This document shows positions 60,390-64,000 of a stretch of DNA of 64,000 nucleotides, in pieces. Under the pieces are notes generated by a model, which ran no database searches, had not been told where the DNA came from, and saw only the letters and a program-made list of their open reading frames with translations. Within the stretch, counting starts at the first letter, position 1. Each line of letters opens with the position of its first letter. Source of the stretch: Prochlorococcus sp. AG-347-K20 (lineage in GTDB: Bacteria; Cyanobacteriota; Cyanobacteriia; PCC-6307; Cyanobiaceae); assembly GCA_003281315.1 (NCBI GenBank), contig QCCH01000001.1:236486-300485 (forward strand), read 5' to 3'. Both the position numbers and the translations under genes were made by a program.

Positions 60390-61433
60390 TTATTCTAAAA
60401 CATTATTTACTAACTGTAGGATACTTTCATCATATTTTTTGTCGGTTAAATCTAATATCTTTATATTTGTTTTACCAACCTTTTCATATTCATAACATCT
60501 ATCGTAATAATCTAGAACTGATTTGCACACTGAGTCCCATCTCTCATTATTAATTGATTCGAGAGCTATTTTTGTTCTTTGTGGTCCTAATCTTTTTTTA
60601 ATCCTTAATACAGATTCTTGGAGTTCCTCTTTCTTAAAAACACTATATGTATCTATCAACTCATCTAACCTGTTAGATTCGCTCCTTATAATTTCTATTC
60701 TCCTTGAATTTTTCATCTGATTGAAGAATTCATGGGGTATTTTGCATTTGCCTATATTTGCACTTTCAGCTTCTACAAAAATATTATTAGAAACCTTAAA
60801 GGAATTTAATTTTTCTGCAATTTTATTTTCAAAATGTTCATTTGAAGGTTGTTCTTTCATTCCTAAACCTCCAAATGTACTTCCTCTATGACAAGCAAAT
60901 CCTTCAAGATCAATAGTTTGATATTTGTATTTCTCTAGTAATGATAATAATCTTGTCTTCCCTGTTCCTGTTTTTCCTCCAATAATTACTATATTCAACT
61001 TTTTTGAGAAACTATCTAATACCCATCTTCTATATATTTTGTATCCTCCCTTCAGTGTTATTGGATTTAATTTATATTTTTCTAGTAGCCAAGCAATGCT
61101 TTGTGAACGCATTCCTCCTCTAGAGCAATATATTCTGATAAAAAATTCTTTATTTTTATTAGCAATAGTTTTATGAGACTCAATACTCATGAATAAATTA
61201 TCAAGAAGTAATTCCATTTTTTTTTCAAAAAAATTTAATCCCTCTATGACTGCTTTTTTTCTTCCTTCTTTTTTATAAATCGTTCCAATTATAGATCTCT
61301 CATCATTATCAAATAGTGGAATGTTAATAGAATTTGGCAAGTGTCCTTTATAATATTCACTCGGGCTTCTAACATCTATAAGTGGTCCCTTAAAACTTCT
61401 AAATTTCTCTAGTTCTTTTCTTTTGAAATACAT
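60390..61433 (-). CDS. mnmH: tRNA 2-selenouridine synthase family (rhodanese + P-loop)
   Basis: DVRSPSEYYKGHLPNSINIPLF, IYCSRGGMRSQSIAWLL, GGKTGTGKTRLL. Confidence 0.94.
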   Translation of the reverse strand: MYFKRKELEKFRSFKGPLIDVRSPSEYYKGHLPNSINIPLFDNDERSIIGTIYKKEGRKKAVIEGLNFFEKKMELLLDNLFMSIESHKTIANKNKEFFIRIYCSRGGMRSQSIAWLLEKYKLNPITLKGGYKIYRRWVLDSFSKKLNIVIIGGKTGTGKTRLLSLLEKYKYQTIDLEGFACHRGSTFGGLGMKEQPSNEHFENKIAEKLNSFKVSNNIFVEAESANIGKCKIPHEFFNQMKNSRRIEIIRSESNRLDELIDTYSVFKKEELQESVLRIKKRLGPQRTKIALESINNERWDSVCKSVLDYYDRCYEYEKVGKTNIKILDLTDKKYDESILQLVNNVLE

Positions 61434-61468
61434 GGATAGTTTTTATTTTTTTAGATTGATTTTTTAAA

Positions 61469-62188
61469 ATGAATAACAAAGAACAAGATAACTGTAATAA
61501 TGCTACATTAGATCTGATAAAAAAATTTGTAGATTCCAATCAAAGAAAAAGAATAAATTCATTAACTCAAATAGAATCTGAAGTCGAAAATATTTATAAT
61601 CTTGGCCCTTCACTTTTTGATATCTTTGATAATGATGGAGACGACTGGGCTGCTGGTTGGATATTGCAAGTTTTTAAAAAATTTAAGCCTGATTTCTTTG
61701 AAAACTCTAAATTCAATAATTGGTTTAATACATATTCAGAAATTGATATTAATTATGATGATTTGCAATTGATGTTGGTTGAGCAAAAATTTGAAGAGGC
61801 AGATAGATTAACAAGTTCTTATTTACGAAAATTAGCTGGAAAATTAGCTGAAAAACGTGGATATGTTTTCTACAGTGAAGTTAAGAATATGTCAGGTAAA
61901 GATCTAGAAACAATGGATCGATTATGGAATATTTATTCTACTGGTAGATTTGGATTCTCAATTCAGGCAAAGATATTAAAATCAGTAGGGAAAAAATATG
62001 AATTAATGTGGCCGAAAATAGGTTGGAAAAAAGAAGGCTTATGGACTAGATATCCTGGATCTTTTTGTTGGTCATTGGATGCTCCTGATGGACATATGCC
62101 TTTAATAAATCAACTAAGAGGAGTGAGACTTATGGACTCCATCCTACGACATCCTGCTATTGCAGAGAGACATAATAATATTCTTTAA
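61469..62188 (+). CDS. gun4: GUN4-domain tetrapyrrole regulator
   Basis: KDLETMDRLWNIYSTGRFGFS...WTRYPGSFCWSLDAPDGHMPL. Confidence 0.88.
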   Translation: MNNKEQDNCNNATLDLIKKFVDSNQRKRINSLTQIESEVENIYNLGPSLFDIFDNDGDDWAAGWILQVFKKFKPDFFENSKFNNWFNTYSEIDINYDDLQLMLVEQKFEEADRLTSSYLRKLAGKLAEKRGYVFYSEVKNMSGKDLETMDRLWNIYSTGRFGFSIQAKILKSVGKKYELMWPKIGWKKEGLWTRYPGSFCWSLDAPDGHMPLINQLRGVRLMDSILRHPAIAERHNNIL

Positions 62189-62235
62189 ATGAGGTATTTA
62201 ATAAGTTAAAATTAAGAAAGTATCAAAATATTATT

Positions 62236-62670
62236 ATGTCCTTATTTCGGGGCAAAAATATTTTAAAAAAGTTTTTTAAAAGACCAAAGATTAACTGGTC
62301 AAACTACGAATTCGAATCATCATTACAGTTAAGTGAATTTGTAGATCAATTATTAGAACCTATTAAAAATACTCAATCAAGCTATCTTATAAAACTTGGT
62401 TTACATGAAGCTCTAGTTAACGCAGTAAAACATGGAAATAAATTAGATCCAAAAAAAAATATTAGAGTAAGAAGAATAATTACTCCTAATTGGTGTGTTT
62501 GGCAAATTCAAGATCAAGGTAATGGTTTAGAAATAAAAAAAAGGGATTATAAATTACCAAAAAATATAAGTAGTGTAAATGGCCGTGGACTATACATTAT
62601 TAATGAATGTTTTGATGATATTAGATGGAGTAGTAAAGGTAATAGGCTTCAATTGGCTTTAAAAAGGTGA
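62236..62670 (+). CDS. RsbW/SpoIIAB-like anti-sigma HATPase domain protein
   Basis: GLHEALVNAVKHGN, QIQDQGNGL, GRGLYIINECFDDI. Confidence 0.87.
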   Translation: MSLFRGKNILKKFFKRPKINWSNYEFESSLQLSEFVDQLLEPIKNTQSSYLIKLGLHEALVNAVKHGNKLDPKKNIRVRRIITPNWCVWQIQDQGNGLEIKKRDYKLPKNISSVNGRGLYIINECFDDIRWSSKGNRLQLALKR

Positions 62671-62912
62671 TTTTTACTAGGGCAAGGTTGATCTACGTTG
62701 ATTTCTTTTAACCATTTAATACTTTCTTCTATATAATCAATAGTTTCCTTCTCATTACAAGAAATAATTAAATGGCATAATCCCGCCGAAATTAGTTCTG
62801 CAGATCGTTTATATTTATTTCCTTTATCTTTATGCCATTTAGAATGGTCAATCTTTAATTTGTCATTAAGACTTTGAACAAGCTGAATGGTATCTTTATC
62901 CCAATAGGTCAT
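62649..62912 (-). CDS. conserved hypothetical protein (DUF6439-like)
   Basis: 87 aa ORF in gene slot; family assignment tentative. Confidence 0.5.
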   Translation of the reverse strand: MTYWDKDTIQLVQSLNDKLKIDHSKWHKDKGNKYKRSAELISAGLCHLIISCNEKETIDYIEESIKWLKEINVDQPCPSKNHLFKAN

Positions 62913-62924
62913 AGAATTTTTTAC

Positions 62925-63980
62925 TTACTTTACAGCAGACCATACTTTGGTCATAAAAAAGGAATTTGATTTTACATCTTTAAACCCTACTTCCTCTATT
63001 TTAGAATCTATATCCTCTTTTATGTAATCACAATAAAAAGGCTCATGAAAAGATTTGTAGAAGTTTTCCATTACTGATGTAAAGTCAGGCGAATCACTTA
63101 TTTGAATTGAATCAGCTAATACTAATATGCCCCCAGGTTCAAGAACTCTAAAAAATTCTTTTAATACTTTAGCTCTAATTGTTCTAGGTAATTCATGAAA
63201 TAAGTAAACACAAGAAATGGATTGAAAACTATCATTTTCAAAAGGTAATTCTTCTGCATTACCCTTTATTAACTGAATTAAATCCCCATCTAAATCTGAA
63301 ATATATCTACTTGCCTCTTTTAAGTATGAATCAGATAAATCAATTCCTGTAATTTTTTCTTTAGGAAATGCGGCTCTTAATTGTTTTAATGTTCTTCCAG
63401 ATCCTGTAGCTACATCAAGTATTTTTATCGAACTTTTTTTTCTATCGCTAAAAATTTCAAGTCCTTCTTTTATGGGCTTAATAATTCTTCTCCTCATTGA
63501 GTCAGCACTTCCGTTGAAAAGTATCTCTACTTGTAGGTCATAAATGCTAGCTGAAAAGTCTGATAAATAACCATCTGTTTGATGATGAAAATTTCTTAAG
63601 TAATATTGAGGATAATTATCTTTATCAATTGATTTTGGTAGGTCATCAAAGTTTTGTTTTCTGCGTCTATCCCATGTAATAGGCATATCGAGCCAAATTT
63701 TGGGATATTGAGTTAGATATCTAAGCCATGGCTCGTCAAACAATAATTTTTTTGGATATATATTTTTTTCTGCATCATTCCAATCTTCTTCTCTTAAGAT
63801 ATCCATTGAATTTTGGATTTGTATTAGAAGATCCTTATCTATATTAAAATTTTCAAGTTTCGAATCGGGAAGAATAAAATTCATTAATCTTGAACTTATC
63901 TGCTTGTGTGCAAAACCTGCAATGCTTTTACTTTGTTGTAGCGTTTTATATGCAATTTTTGAAATAGATTCGCTAGCCAT
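62925..63980 (-). CDS. class I SAM-dependent methyltransferase
   Basis: ILDVATGSGRTLKQLRAAFP, ITGIDLSDSYLKEA, VLEPGGILVLADS. Confidence 0.88.
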   Translation of the reverse strand: MASESISKIAYKTLQQSKSIAGFAHKQISSRLMNFILPDSKLENFNIDKDLLIQIQNSMDILREEDWNDAEKNIYPKKLLFDEPWLRYLTQYPKIWLDMPITWDRRRKQNFDDLPKSIDKDNYPQYYLRNFHHQTDGYLSDFSASIYDLQVEILFNGSADSMRRRIIKPIKEGLEIFSDRKKSSIKILDVATGSGRTLKQLRAAFPKEKITGIDLSDSYLKEASRYISDLDGDLIQLIKGNAEELPFENDSFQSISCVYLFHELPRTIRAKVLKEFFRVLEPGGILVLADSIQISDSPDFTSVMENFYKSFHEPFYCDYIKEDIDSKIEEVGFKDVKSNSFFMTKVWSAVK

Positions 63981-64000
63981 TTTTCAATTTATATATTTAT

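Noticed and set aside
60230-60553. 107-aa plus-strand ORF across psb28/mnmH gap
   Set aside because: Overlaps both psb28 and mnmH antisense; no motif.
1-64000. CRISPR arrays, transposons, prophage, rRNA, restriction or defence systems
   Set aside because: No direct repeats with spacers, transposase, phage or defence-gene signatures recognised on reading.

Overview
The window looks like a compact, AT-rich chromosome segment from a marine picocyanobacterium, most likely high-light Prochlorococcus. This rests on the low GC, the gene families present (Psb28, PAM68, GUN4, urea/urease cluster, glucosylglycerate genes) and an intact dnaE. No database search was run. Three stretches stand out from the housekeeping genes. 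(1) About 6-15.4 kb is an accessory, iron-flavoured region: ABC ATPases, ferritin, a Crp-type regulator, a Rieske/PaO-like oxygenase and many tiny ORFs. I read several Fur-box-like palindromes there. (2) 15.4-25.7 kb is a full urea uptake and urease cluster (urtABCDE, ureDABC, ureEFG), with a near-consensus NtcA promoter at urtA and a perfect 14-bp inverted repeat between urtA and urtB. (3) 25.7-30.5 kb is a four-gene module that could make and recycle glucosylglycerate. Other points: a STAS anti-anti-sigma ORF that is absent from the ORF track because it has no ATG/GTG/TTG start, a DUF296-glutaredoxin fusion, an M76/Atp23-like metalloprotease beside umuDC, and a LexA-like box inside the predicted umuD N-terminus. 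I saw no CRISPR array, transposase, prophage or rRNA. One tRNA (Pro-GGG) is present.
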